From Lepas anatifera (taxonomy: Eukaryota > Arthropoda > Thecostraca > Lepadidae): 64,000 nt of DNA. The notes below the pieces were generated by a model. The model searched no databases. It was not told where the DNA came from and worked only from the letters and a program-made list of their open reading frames with translations. Location: contig JAOTON010001351.1 of NCBI GenBank assembly GCA_034440635.1, positions 1,722,501-1,786,500 of the forward strand, in the 5' to 3' direction. Both the position numbers and the translations under genes were made by a program. Positions 1 through 11,205 of this stretch are shown here, in pieces (positions within the stretch are counted from its first letter, which is position 1; each line of letters starts with the position of its first letter).

Positions 1-630
1 GAAAAATAACTGATATAACAGATAAAACATGAATAAGGTATCGAATAAATCTCGCTTTATACATATAATAGCGATATTTCGGAAGATACAGCTTGACCCA
101 AGAAAACTATCATATGAAGCCCTTCTTACCTACCGAAATTCTCAAAACGGGCCGAAGAAATATTCACCCCACAAACATATGATGGAGACGACAAAGGACG
201 ACGAAGTGTTAACATGCGCCTGACGGGGCAGGTGCGACAGTAATCATGGCTGCGTAAATAGAATAGCTATTTTTGAAAGGAAAAGGTGATGAGGGAATTA
301 TTTGTGAATTAAGTGTGGTATTTTTTAAGCCTTCTACCGAACATTTGGTGGACTTCTCCGCTGGGAATGACGTATTTCAAGTGCACGAGCGCCTGAAGAT
401 GATATTTTTACTTAAAAAAGCCAGATTTCAGCTTAAATTTTCTTCAACCGCAAAAGTAAAGATGGCATCAGCATACCTATTTTGCTATGCCGCCAGAGAT
501 GTGCCACGATGAGCACGTGGTGGAATCTAGGTGTGTTGCGATTTTGAATAATTTTATTGTCTGCAAATAATCAACGGGTAAATTTTCCCTTTACATATTA
601 GGTCAGTTGGATGAAATGTACCTATGAATA
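1..630. other. No recognisable gene
   Basis: AT-rich unique-looking sequence. Only short open frames occur and none resembles a known family. I also looked here on the minus strand for the missing last exon of the ATG16L1-like gene and did not find it. Confidence 0.5.
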
Positions 631-868
631 TCATAGGCGGATCCAGGATTGCCATTCGGGGGGCGCCATCCGGACCAGGGGGCGCCACTTATGACCGGCA
701 AAAGCTATCAGGTGGGCGCCAAATCCTATCGGTGGGCGCCGACTTTCGCATCCTGGGGGGGACGGTGCGAAGCGACATTTCAGGGGGGCGCCATCGAACT
801 TTCAGGGGGGCGCCGAGGGTCGATCGGGGGGCACGTGCCCCCCTGCCCCTTCCTGGATCCGCCTATGA
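631..868 (+). mobile_element. Short MITE with perfect 17-bp terminal inverted repeats
   Basis: The left end TCATAGGCGGATCCAGG (631-647) is the exact reverse complement of 852-868. The 238-bp body is GC-rich, carries GGGGGGCGCC several times and has no transposase. The element at 2187-2447 is a diverged copy in the opposite orientation. Similar GGCGGATCCAGG-type termini recur at 11190, 22431 and 43521, so this is a family. I do not assign a transposase superfamily. Confidence 0.75.
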
Positions 869-2186
869 TGAATATAATGTGCCTACCATTGACGAGTGAA
901 TGACCTTCAGATTTATTGTTTTCTGTACTGATGGAGAGCTGACCTGCTTTCTGACCTAATAAACGATTTTCTTCAACCGGGTATAGGAATTTTGATTGGC
1001 AGTTCCTCTCTAGTAGTAATAGTTAATATCTATGAGAAAACAGCATTTATAAACGTTTGGCACGTGGATTTCGAATTAGGGAATTTCCATCTCAAAAACG
1101 ATGTCAAGAAATTCTCAGTCAGCAAATTACCGGTCACAACTTAAGAAAAAGCAACTAAAAAATAGATGACGTGAGAGATAGTGAGCTTCAGCGGGTTTGT
1201 TTAGCTTTATTTCCTGTGTTTGAACTCGCAAAGGTTTGAACACTTATAAGCTGCTATGCGGAGTGGATAAGGCAAAATACTTGACTGGGCAAGAAATGAG
1301 GGGCAGTCCTCGACATATCGACCAACATTCGTCAAATACAAAATCCTCATGTCACCCATTTTATATGAATGCATACGTGAAGTCACGTGGAGTCACCTGG
1401 CACCTGCCACCTGTAGTATTTTTCCGGTGCGATGAGGTAAGCCTTCTTACTCCGGGAACCCTGGCAGTGGCACTTGGCACTTGTGTGGCACAGTGGCACA
1501 GTGGCACTTGTCAGCCACGGCATGACTACCAAAATCGTGTCAATTTTGGACAAAAACCATATAGAATTTAGTGTCCATTGCCCAACTTCATAACAGCTGT
1601 TACAAAAGCGGCGCAACGTGAGGAAATTGCCGCTCCCTTTTAATTCCTCTAAATCTGGTACAATTTGCTGTCATCTGGTACTCAACTCACTTTACCGTCG
1701 CTGTCGTGTCACTGGGTAATCAGATGCCCGGCGGTGAGGTGTAACTTATAATTGCATTGCTACTTATTGCGGGAATTTATATATGTTTAAGATTCTATTT
1801 ATGCTCCTGTTATTAAGGAAACTCGGGCTTGGGAGCTTACTCCAGTATTTGTTTTTGCTTCGCTTCAGTGACTGGTGAGCATTGGTGACATTCTGGTACC
1901 ACGAGCATCGCATCCCAATCAATCCGCCGATTACTTTTGGCAGAAACGGTTGCATTTCCGGCTTTCATTTTTTCGCTGTGAAAAGCGTTTACGGTGCCTA
2001 TACCCAATTATCTCACAAGTTTTCGGAACGCTCAGAAACAGGTCAAGAACCTTAAGCTGGTCTAAGATAGTTTATCTGAAGCCTGTTTTTCTCCGAAGTC
2101 ACACGAAAGGAGCATATAGTATCCATCACTGGAAATAGTACCGAGACACGTCAGCTTTGATCACTCCTTGACGACATACTGAAACT
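869..2186. other. No recognisable gene
   Basis: Mixed AT-rich sequence. Around 1390-1520 there are loose repeats of CACCTG, GGCACTTG and GGCACAGT. Nothing coding is supported on either strand. Confidence 0.5.
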
Positions 2187-2447
2187 GATATTCGGATCCA
2201 TGGGGGAATCCGGGAGAAATCTGCCCTCCGATCGACCCTTGGCTCTCCCTGAAATGGTCACAGCGCCCTCTGGAAAGTCGAAGTCGCCCTCTGAAATTTC
2301 GGTTTCCACCCACCTCCTCCCTCCCAGGCTGCGAATTTCGGTGTCCCCATAATAGACTGCCGCCCAGGCTTGGGTTATGCCAGCCAGAATTGGTGCCATG
2401 CGACCAGATGCTATGCCTCCCGATCGGCAATCCTGGATCCGTCTATG
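2187..2447 (-). mobile_element. Diverged inverted copy of the 631-868 MITE
   Basis: The ends carry TTCGGATCCATGG and, inverted, ATAGACGGATCCAGG. Read on the minus strand, the body aligns with 631-868: CAGGATTGCC at the start and GGGTCGATCGG near the end are shared. It is a nonautonomous remnant with no coding capacity. Confidence 0.6.
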
Positions 2448-3085
2448 TTGGAACTGCCTTTGATTCAAATACTGTATGAAACGCATATATCGCAGCTGAT
2501 AACCTTACTTAATGATAAAATAATATATCTTCCTCTTTAAATTTTACTTGGAGAATGACGTCAATAAAATGCAATTCTCACAGAGATAATATAGGTACTT
2601 CGCCGTCCTTGGGCTTGAGCTTTGTTGGCAAGCCAAGCATTCTTATCTTTATTTTTGTCCATGAATCAAACATTTCGCGTGTAAAATGTTGTAGCAGTCT
2701 CGAGATGTAGATTCCGGTATTTCACACGATTTCAACGACAAAAATATACTTTTTATTCCGATGAAAGTTAAAGATGGTTTCTTTCTTGGAAAACAAGTGG
2801 GGGGACCTCTCTTCTTGCCCAGGGGACCTTTAGGGCTTCACCATGTCGTGTGCGTGAGTCAGGGAGCCCAACATCTGATGATACTTCAGTGAGGAGCAGG
2901 AGAGGACGGCCCATCAGACCCCCTGCCTCTAGGTTAAATTAATGGGACAGCTGTTGCTTAAGCTGTGCCTCGCCCTGAGCAATGCCCTGTACAGTGCCTC
3001 CTACAAATCGTGTGTCGGTCCTCCAGTGTTCCCGCGCTGAGCATGCCGGTTTACTAGATCTTTTTTCTCATTGCTACTAATTCTG
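2448..3085. other. No recognisable gene
   Basis: Unique-looking intergenic or intronic sequence with no supported gene. The end probably merges into the 5' part of the following retrotransposon. Confidence 0.45.
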
Positions 3086-3333
3086 TGCTAGTGCCTTCTG
3101 AAGTCATCTCTAGCAGCCTGCTTTCTGCCCATCTGAAACAGCTTGTTGCGCAACTTGCTGTATTGTCTGTTTCTGTGGCCCTTCGTAAATTAACACTTGC
3201 CTGTCCTTACTTTGTACTGAACATCACTCTTTATTCTCTTCCTCACCTGTCCGTCTGGATAGTGCAAACACTTGTATCCGAAACATCAAATATCTGTACC
3301 TACAAATTTAACTCAGGTGCCTCACACCCACTA

Positions 3334-4569
3334 AAATAGACCGCAAATTTGAGCCCAATTTTTCATGCCTCAATACTGATGAAGATGTAAGCCTTACCCA
3401 ATTTAAATCAATCTTGAACAATTGCAAACATCTAGATTTGAGAAACCTTGCCTCAAACAACCAGCAGAATCATTCTAGCCCACATTCTGGTATTATAGTG
3501 GTTCATGTAAACATCCGCTCACTGGCAAAAAACTTCGATAGACTTGAATTACTAGTGTGTCAACTCCCATGCAAACCAGACATTATCTTGATCAGTGAAA
3601 CCTGGATAGACAATGCTTCAGCACAGTCATTTACTTTACCAAATTTCAGACTACAAACCTCGTCACCTGATCAAACTAGAGGAAAAGGATCTGCTATCTA
3701 CATTAGAGACTCCTTGTCATATATAAGAAGGAGCGACCTTGAAACAGATAGATTAGAATTTCAGTCAGTTTTCCTTGAACTAAAACTTCCAAATCAACGA
3801 AACATAATAATTGGCTCAACCTACAGATCCCCTCCTATGCTGTCACTGACTACCTTGAATATATTGAATTAACGCTGGTACAAATCAATTTACATCACAA
3901 AACAGGTATCATTGGTGGGGACTTTAACATCAACCTGCTAAAACATCAGACTTCGGAATTTTCCGCAATTTTTCTCAACACTCTAGCTGCGTTGGGCTTT
4001 TTCCCTGTGTGTCTCTACCTACAAGAGTCTGTAACCAATCTAGTTCACTCATTGACAATTTTTTCAGTAATGATCCAGTAATAGTCTCCAAATCTAATGT
4101 TATTATCTCTGACGTCAGCGATCATTTAGAAATTTCTCTCACCATCAATTCTACCATTCACAAAGAAAAGAAAAGTCAACCTAATTATAAGCTATCGTTT
4201 GATTTTCGAAAAATCGAGACACTCAAAACTGTTCTTACAGAAAAACTTGCGACCATCGCTGCCTTTCAGGATCCCAGTTCCACTGCTACATATCTGATCA
4301 ATACAATAACAACTGAAATAACTAACCTAAGCAAAAACAAAGTGAGTAGAAGAACGGAACCAGTTCAGCCCTGGATCTCCTACACTCTGCTGCAAAGTAT
4401 AAATACGAAGAATGAATTATATAAACAGTCTTTACGTGAACCAACCATAGTAAACAAGCGTAAATATATTCTATACAGGAACAAATTAAACAGCACTATC
4501 AGAACAGCCAAAAAACTATATTTCAACCACAAACTGGATGAATACAAGTCTAACCCAACCAAGCTTTAG
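3334..4569 (+). pseudogene. Endonuclease (EEP) part of the CR1/L2-like element, broken
   Basis: In the living element this domain nicks target DNA for target-primed reverse transcription. Visible EEP motifs are VHVNIRSL near the start, ISETWI for the catalytic glutamate, GKGSAIYIRD, GGDFNINL (in another frame at about 3910), the ID of SLIDNFFSND, and SDVSDHLE for the final Asp-His. A stop at about 3870 and a frame change before 4009 break it, and a second stop falls at 4567. The part before 3414 stays in frame with the endonuclease, so the true start is probably upstream of the first ATG. The copy cannot be active. Confidence 0.8.
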
Positions 4570-4735
4570 CAAACCCTCTACTGTCTTGTTCACAAAAATC
4601 GTTCCAAACAAGACCTCCCTACGGAATTTACATGTGATGGTGATAAATTACCTCGCCCGTGGACATAGCAAATAAATGTAACTCGTTTTGCGTATCTATT
4701 GCCTCATCATTGGATAAAACCTCAAACAGTCAACC

Positions 4736-6334
4736 ATGAACCCAATGTCTTATTTTGGAAATAATCCCCCTAATCAAAATAATTTTGTTCTGCAGCCAAC
4801 AGATGTTCCATCAATTACATCAGTCATACAAGATTTCTGCAACTACACAGCGACTCCAGACAGCCTCTCCCCAAAGATTCTCAAAGGCATCTCTTCACCA
4901 CTCGTACCAGCGTTAAATCATGTATTCAACTTATGTTTATCAACCGGTACTTTTCCTGATATATTTAAGAAAGCAGTTGTGGTTCCCATTTATAAATCAG
5001 GTGACAAAAACGTATTCAGCAACTATAGGCCAATAAGCTTATTAAACCTCCTTTCAAAATTCTAGAAAAGCTAGTTTGCAACCCGCTAAATGAGTTCATT
5101 TCTACTAACAATATCCTAAATGACAACCAGTTCGGATTCAGGAAACACCACAGTACTTATATACCAGTTTCACTTCTTCACGAGCATATCACTTCACTCC
5201 TTTCGCAAAAACAAGTAAGTACTGCTATCTACTTGGACTTCTCGAAAGCATTTGATACTCTCAATCACGAAATTCTTCTGGAAAAACTTCAACATTATGG
5301 AATTCGAAATACTTCTCTAAAATTGTTCAAGTCATATCTACACAATCGCAGTCAACTTGTAAAATTTAATTCGACCTATTCCGCGCCACAACGCATCACC
5401 GATGGGGTGCCTCAAGGGTCCATTCTGGGCCCGGTTCTCTTCCTCATCTTTATTAACGACATAACCTTTAGTAACCCTAACTGTAAATTTTATCAATTTG
5501 CCGATGATGCCGTCCTTACATTCTCAGCCCCCAGTGATCATGGCCTCCAAAATGTCGTAAATCAGAATCTCCCCAAAGTCACGGATTGGCTATCTTGTAA
5601 CCGTCTCACTGTCAATGCAAAGAAATCTGCTTATCAATTATTTTCAAAATCATGTAATCATATAGATATAAGTATTTCGATCGACAATGAAAGGATAGCA
5701 AGACAACCAACTATTAAGTATTTAGGCATTACAATCGATGAAAATTTCAAATGGGAACCACATATCAGGACTGTGGAAAACACTGTCGCTCGCAACATCG
5801 GTTTCATTTCTCGCGTAAGTCACATCCTTAAACCCACCCTGTCATCTCCTTCTGTATAATTCCCTTGTCCAGTCGCACCTAACATACGGTCTAGAAGTAT
5901 AGGGATCAACGTTCTCTTCCAGACTGCATCGATTAAACATCCTCCAGAAAAAAATAGTACGAATTATTGACCGTGCAGATCGTTTGGCCCCATCCACTCC
6001 GATCTTTAAAAAATACAATCTAATTAAATTCAATGATCTTTGCAAGTTTGCCCAAATAAAATTTCTCCACTCCTTCATAAATCAAACCCTTTCAGAACCA
6101 CTAGCGTCAAAATTTGCCCTCTCTCCCCCTGTAAGGGAGAGAAGGGCAAGGCATACCAGACATTTTGATGTACCGTTCGCTGCATTTATTTACCGGAGGT
6201 TTACCCTGTTCCACTCAGCTCCCAGGCTGTGGAACAAAACCGTAGCATCAAACATAAGAGATATTAATGAGGTACCTCGCAACAAAGTATTCTCTAAAAA
6301 AGTAATCAAGAAAATTTTTCTAAGCCAGTATTGA
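4736..6334 (+). pseudogene. Reverse transcriptase part of the CR1/L2-like element, broken
   Basis: It encodes the RNA-directed DNA polymerase that copies the element. Motifs in order: SLSPKILKGI and VVPIYKSGDK...NYRPISLL (4850-5050), DFSKAFDTLNHEIL (from 5236), DGVPQGSILGPVLF (about 5400) and FADDAVLTF (about 5500), so the catalytic YADD-type motif survives. A frame change at about 5065-5230 and another near 5859 break it. The segment 5984-6334 holds the usual C-terminal region after the polymerase. Confidence is high for the family and for inactivity. Confidence 0.85.
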
Positions 6335-6449
6335 GGCAAACCTTTGTCACTCAGCAATTCTAGATAACATCAAAATTTCACTCACTAGCCTTGTTCGTAG
6401 TGTCTCGACAGGCTACAAGTTTTCTCACTAACTTACCTGTCTTCAGCCT

Positions 6450-6868
6450 ATCTCTCTCTCTCTCTCTCTCTCTCTCATCCTCATCCTCATCCTCATCCTC
6501 ATCTCTCATCCTCATCCTCATCCTCATCCTCCTCCTCCTCCTCCTCCTCCTCCTCCTCCTCCTCTTCCTCTTCCTCTTCCTCTTCCTCTTCCTCTTCCTC
6601 CTCCTCCTCCTCCTCCTCCTCCTCCTCCTCCTCCTCCTCCTCCTCCTCCTCCTCCTCCTCCTCTTCCTCTTCCTCTTCCTCTTCCTCTTCCTCTTCCTCT
6701 TCCTCTTCCTCTTCCTCTTCCTCCTCCTCCTCCTCCTCCTCCTCCTCCTCCTCCTCCTCCTCCTCCTCCTCCTCCTCCTCCTCCTCCTCCTCCTCCTCCT
6801 CCTCCTCCTCCTCCTCCTCCTCCTCCTCCTCCTCCTCCTCCTCCTCCTCCTCCTCCTCCTCCTCCTCA
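6450..6868 (+). repeat. Long polypyrimidine microsatellite
   Basis: Blocks of (TC)n, (TCATCC)n, (TCC)n and (TTCCTC)n follow one another. From 6527 to 6867 the plus strand is pure C/T, 341 nt without a purine. Apparent reading frames of poly-Leu/Phe on the plus strand and poly-Arg/Lys on the minus strand are by-products of the repeat. Confidence 0.95.
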
Positions 6869-7370
6869 CTTTCCTTCCCATCTGCTTTCCACTTTCCCCG
6901 CTCTCTATCACTCTCTCCTTAACCACCTTGGATGCCACAGTCATCGTGTGGTTGTGCGTATTTTGTTTTGCTCTTTGTCTTTTGTTCTGCACTAGTGATC
7001 GATATGTCTATGCGTCTTGTTTTTGCACAGGTGGTCTGCATGTCGGTTTTCATCCATGTGTGTTGTGGGAGAGTACCTCATGCGCCATGAACGCTTGGAC
7101 TTTTGTGTGCACTCACTGGTGTTACTAGTCGTATCAGTGCACATATGTACTGGTGATCACATGAAATTACATACTCACCATTTCGGGATAAGGGGTGGGA
7201 GTCTGTGCACCGGTTGGAATGGCTCGCTGAGTGTTAAATCGTCTCTCACATCCATGATTAGCAGGGGGCGACGTCAGGTTTCCCAAGCCTTCCCGTTTCA
7301 TGCCAACCCTTCCAACACCATTGGTTTAAACACTGCCTGCAAAAATATGTCATCTATCTAAGCCTTCCAG
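6869..7370. other. No recognisable gene
   Basis: Unique-looking sequence with no supported gene or RNA. Confidence 0.45.
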
Positions 7371-8470
7371 CTTCCTGCGGCCTCTCGCCCCTGTCCGGGT
7401 GATTCCCGTCGCCCCTCCTTCAGCCCGCCAGATTGTCGGCGCCGGTGTGTTTGGGGAGCGGGGGTGCGCTGGCGGGGACTCGGCCATACCCCGGGAGAGT
7501 TCCCCATGGAGCTTCGCTGCCTAACTCTTGTGCGCCGTGGCTGTCTCCCAGATCTGCGTCGGTTGAGCCGAGAGGGGACCGACTTCCTGGACCTTGGTCT
7601 CCAAGGAGCGTTGGTGGAGCAGCTGGTGCGGCGCCAGCCTCTTCATGCCCTCTTCAGGCCTTCTCTCGCGTGGACGCGCGACTGAACTACCGGCGTCCCC
7701 CTACCAGCCGCCTGACCGGCGTGCCGGGGCGGCGGCGATGGGGCGCCCGGCCGCTACAGGATCACATGCCGCGGCGCCCGCTGGTCGACCGGCCTACCCT
7801 CGAGTCGTGGGCCAAACAGCGCGGCCTCACCGGCGACTTCAATCGGCTCAGGCGGCTGTTTGAGCATCAACGGCCGAGCATGCTGGCGTCCTCCCAACGA
7901 CCCCCGACCAACGTACCAGTGCGCGCACGTACCAACGTACCAACGCGGCAGTGCGGCGCTCGGGCGGACTCCCGCCTGCAGGACCATAAGCCGCAGCACC
8001 CGCTTTTGACCGGCCTATCTTCGAGCTGCAAAGCGCCGCGCCACACGAGCCCGCCTGTCGGACACATCCGGCGCGCGGCCTTCGTGGGTCGTGGGCCGAG
8101 TCGAGTCGTAGGCCCAGCGGCGCGGCCTCACCCGTGACCTCGATCAGCTCGAGCGGCTGTATGAGCATCGTGTAGCATCATCCGGCCTCATCCGGGTAAT
8201 ACTACCCACCTACCCGACCCGGCGCGCCGGCCTGTTCAAGCCGCCTGTGGCCTTCCGTCGCGTGGGCGCGACTCAGAATTACTGTTACCGGCGTCCCCCC
8301 AACAACCGCCGACCAAAGTACCAGAGGGCGGCAGTACGGCGACCAGGCGGTCACCCGCCTGTAGGACCATATGCCGCAGCACCCGCTGGTCGTTCGGCCT
8401 GCCTTCGAGTCGCGGGCCAAACGGCGCAGCCTCACCGACAACCTCGGCCGGTTCCCGCGCCTACATCTAC
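7371..8470 (+). repeat. GC-rich block with three diverged tandem copies
   Basis: About 7686-7880, 7905-8170 and 8270-8470 align with one another. Each has a CCGCCTGCAGGACCATATGC-like core, then CACCCGCTGGTCG, then GGGCCAAACGGCGCGGCCTC. In the plus frame the shared part reads like RPTFESWAKRRGLTGDL with changes between copies. Spacing is about 270-300 bp. It could be monomer-type 5' UTR repeats of a retroelement or a decayed gene with internal repeats. I do not recognise the product. Confidence 0.55.
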
Positions 8471-8633
8471 AACGGTGCTGGACGCCTCCGTCAGCGGCAC
8501 CAACACTGATGCCGGCGCGACCGGGGATATCCACGGCATCTCTGACGTCGAGGCGGATGGCGGGGTGCCAGACTTTGCCGTGGACCGGGAGACCGAGGAC
8601 AGTGAGGGGAGGCTGGCGTCAATGGTGCCGGCG

Positions 8634-8750
8634 ATGAGGCTGACGTCACTGATCCGGACGGCCGTCCGTCTGCTCCTGCCCGGTGAATTGGCCAAGCACG
8701 CCGTGTCTGAGGGCACCAAGGCCGTCACCAAGTACACCAGCAGCAAGTAA
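8634..8750 (+). pseudogene. Histone H2B C-terminal fragment
   Basis: The last 30 codons before the TAA at 8748 read [14 protein letters not shown] through [12 protein letters not shown], which as I recall is exactly the canonical H2B C-terminus. The preceding LTSLIR resembles H2B LTSREIQ with a deletion. Farther upstream only scattered similarity remains (TACATCTACAA near 8458, GISD near 8535), and the frame runs back into the GC-rich tandem repeats. No histone 3' stem-loop or poly(A) tail is visible after the stop. H2B packages DNA in the nucleosome, but this copy lacks most of the histone fold. I infer a truncated gene copy or a piece captured by the neighbouring repeat. Confidence 0.75.
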
Positions 8751-10012
8751 ATCCTCATGGGTGCAGTGTTTGGTCTCGCGTTCGTCGGTGATGCTGCTTC
8801 ATTTTCTTCAATCATTTCTCCTCGTGCTCATCGGCGCCGGCGACTGACGGGACACCCGCGTCGCAACCAAAACTGACTGAGGCGTCGCGCGTTCCGCCGG
8901 GGGCGGTGTGGAGAATAGATCGTCCGTGACTGTGTTGAGGAAGGGGCGCTGCTCCCCTGGGCGGTGTTCGCCCACTGTGAGGCCACCTCTATGTTTATTT
9001 GGTTTTGCTCCCGTTTTAACTGTGTTTAGTTTGTCCCGTTCATACGTTCATCATCATCCTGATTTATTTTTCACGCACCCGGCCGTTAGACGTCTGCCGG
9101 GCTCCGAGCCCGTGCCCGTCTGGGCGTAATTTAGAGCGCTCGCGCCGTCGGCGGTCACGGGTTCGGGCTCGGCGCCTTCGTTTATAAATTTTATTTGTCC
9201 ACCTCAGCCGGCCGGGGCGTGTTCTTAGGGTCTCTGTATGTTTCATGCACCGCCGTAGTGTCAATATACGTGTATGGTTGTAAGTCTCTTCCTGCTCGTT
9301 CCACCTATCCATGTTTTATAGTTCTCTACGGCACGGCGTGCTGGCATTTTAGTGGCAGTTTGCTAAAATGCAAATGAAGCTAGATTCAGGTCGAGAAATG
9401 AGTCATTGCAAATATATCAAGCAAGATATTGACATCAAATTAAGAATTTATCTAAACACTCAGGGCAACTAGCATCTATTTGCCAAAGCTTCATAACTTA
9501 ACATGGGATGACACGCCCCTGGTATTTGCGAAGAGCTATCATTTTACAACGGAAAATTTAGATAACGCATAAGGTCGCGCGCGCAATTATCTTTAGCACG
9601 CCACACAAATTTATTTAACATATGTAAGTGCTTCAGGCACCAGAATTCATATTTCCAATACACGAGAAGCAAATCATTTAGCAGAGGAGATATGAACAGT
9701 TCATGAAGAAGTTTCACCTTCAGATATGGTAGCTTTCTTGAGGAGGTCAATATATGATGTAAACACGTCATTTGCCCGTTTTTTGCATGGATTTGGTAAA
9801 GTTTTGAAAAATGAAGCTGTATACAATTTAATGTTACCATCCCCGATCGAGCCGCCCAGCTGCCGCGGCGCGTCAGCAATGTTCAAGTGTGGGGCGGCCC
9901 TTAGTCGATCGATTGGCATGGTGCGCTTCATATTAGCCCCGAGCCAAGCAAGGTGGGTGGGTGGAGGGCCAGGGGTAACCACTGGGTAGCGGCGGCAGCG
10001 GCCAGTACTCAC
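8751..10012. other. No recognisable gene
   Basis: The first 600 bp are GC-rich and look like the downstream part of the preceding repeat block; the rest is AT-rich. This is intron sequence of the ATG16L1-like gene on the minus strand. I searched it for a final WD40 exon (a WSP...VLSVD...LW pattern) and did not find one. Confidence 0.45.
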
Positions 10013-10168
10013 GGCTGGGCGGCAGGACAGCGCAGCTGTTTCTCCAGCAGCTGGGTTCCGGTGTTCCAGATGAAGAGGTCGCCACTGCCGCTACCGGCCG
10101 CCACGTACTTGAAGTCGGGACTGAACACGGCCCTAGAGTAGTCGCAGCCCACGTGGAAGCCGTCGGCC
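10013..10168 (-). CDS. ATG16L1: ATG16L1-like WD40 exon (fifth seen, near the C-terminus)
   Basis: ATG16L1 recruits the ATG12-ATG5 conjugate to membranes so that LC3/ATG8 is lipidated during autophagy; its C-terminal WD40 propeller serves non-canonical autophagy and cargo contacts. This 156-bp exon reads ADGFHVGCDYSRAVFSPD, then KYVAAGSGSGDLFIWNTG. That matches my recollection of the human segment [20 protein letters not shown]...LYIWSV. The acceptor is CTGCAG/G and the donor CC/GTGAGT. It enters in phase 2: the first G completes CA from 25809 into a Gln codon. It also leaves in phase 2, so at least one more coding exon is expected at lower coordinates and was not found. A 31-bp minisatellite starts 47 bp upstream of the acceptor. 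Confidence 0.88.
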
Positions 10169-10215
10169 CTGCAGCAGCCCCAGCAGTCAGCAGGACAAGT
10201 GCCGACGAAAGCCGG

Positions 10216-11035
10216 TCAGCCACCAGGAGAGAGAAACAGTCATCAGTCAGCCACCAGGAGAGAGAAACAGTCATCAGTCAGCCACCAGGAGAGAGAAACA
10301 GTCATCAGTCAGTCACCAGGAGAAACAGTCATCAGTCAGCCACCAGGAGAGAGAAACAGTCATCAGTCAGCCACCAGGAGAGAGAAACAGCCATCAGTCA
10401 GCCACCAGGAGAGAGAAACAGTCATCAGTCAGCCACCAGGAGAGAGAAACAGTCATCAGTCAGCCACCAGGAGAGAGAAACAGTCATCAGTCAGCCACCA
10501 GGAGAGAGAAACAGTCATCAGTCAGCCACCAGGAGAGAGAAACAGTCATCAGTCAGCCACCAGGAGAAACAGTCATCAGTCAGCTACCAGGAGAGAGAAA
10601 CAGTCATCAGTCAGCCACCAGGAGAGAGAAACAGTCATCAGTCAGCCACCAGGAGAGAGAAACAGTCATCAGTCAGTCACTAGGAGCGAGAAACAGTCAT
10701 CAGTCAGCCACCAGGCGAGAGAAACAGTCATCAGTCAGCCACCAGGAGAAACAGTCATCAGTCAGCTACCAGGAGAGAGAAACAGTCATCAGTCAGCCAC
10801 CAGGAGAGAGAAACAGTCATCAGTCAGCCACCAGGAGAGAGAAACAGTCATCAGTCAGCCACCAGGAGAGAGAAACAGTCATCAGTCAGTCACTAGGAGC
10901 GAGAAACAGTCATCAGTCAGCCACCAGGAGAGAGAAACAGTCATCAGTCAGTCACCAGGAGAGAGAAACAGTCATCAGTCAGCCACCAGGAGAGAGAAAC
11001 AGTCATCAGTAAGCCACCAGGAGAGAGAAACGGTC
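10216..11035 (-). repeat. 31-bp minisatellite just upstream of an ATG16L1-like exon
   Basis: About 26 copies of a 31-bp unit; on the plus strand the core is CCACCAGGAGAGAGAAACAG followed by TCATCAGTCAG. A few copies are shortened or carry CTAGGAGCG or CTACCAGG variants. Because 31 is not a multiple of 3, all three plus frames stay open, which produces spurious ORFs of up to 339 codons. On the minus strand (the gene's sense) each unit has a CTGAC branch-point-like motif, a TTTCTCTCTCC tract and no AG. Confidence 0.95.
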
Positions 11036-11049
11036 TGCAGTACAGCACC

Positions 11050-11205
11050 GCAGGCAACAGTAGCATCACAGGCGGACGCAGCAGCGCCGTTTGGGGGAAG
11101 CAACTCGGAAAAAATATTTAAAAATGGTGTTTTTGAAGAAAATCGGCTAAAATTTCGTCATTTAGGGGAGGAGGGCAATGACCCCTCTCTGGATCCGCTA
11201 GTGAA
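11050..11205 (+). mobile_element. Partial GGATCC-end MITE
   Basis: The right end CCTCTCTGGATCCGCTAGTG and the internal TTTTTGAAGAAAATCGG match the complete small element at 22431-22578. The left end is missing or absorbed into the minisatellite edge. Confidence 0.55.

Larger units (their letters stand above)
3086..6334 (+). mobile_element. Decayed CR1/L2-like non-LTR retrotransposon
   Basis: One plus-strand element encodes an apurinic-type endonuclease followed by a reverse transcriptase. The reading frame is broken by several frameshifts and stops. The order EN then RT, the NIRSL start of the endonuclease and the FSKAFDT...GVPQGSILGP...FADD reverse transcriptase fit the CR1/L2/Jockey group, and no RNase H is seen. 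The 5' edge is approximate. I saw no target site duplication. A pyrimidine microsatellite begins about 120 bp beyond the last codon. Confidence 0.85.

Noticed and set aside
6378..7128. Long frames of poly-Leu/Phe (plus) and poly-Arg/Lys (minus)
   Set aside because: They are direct translations of TCC and TTCCTC microsatellites; no coding signal outside the repeat.
10216..11035. CRISPR-like array
   Set aside because: Units are contiguous with no unique spacers, in a eukaryotic context; the same applies to all other tandem arrays here.
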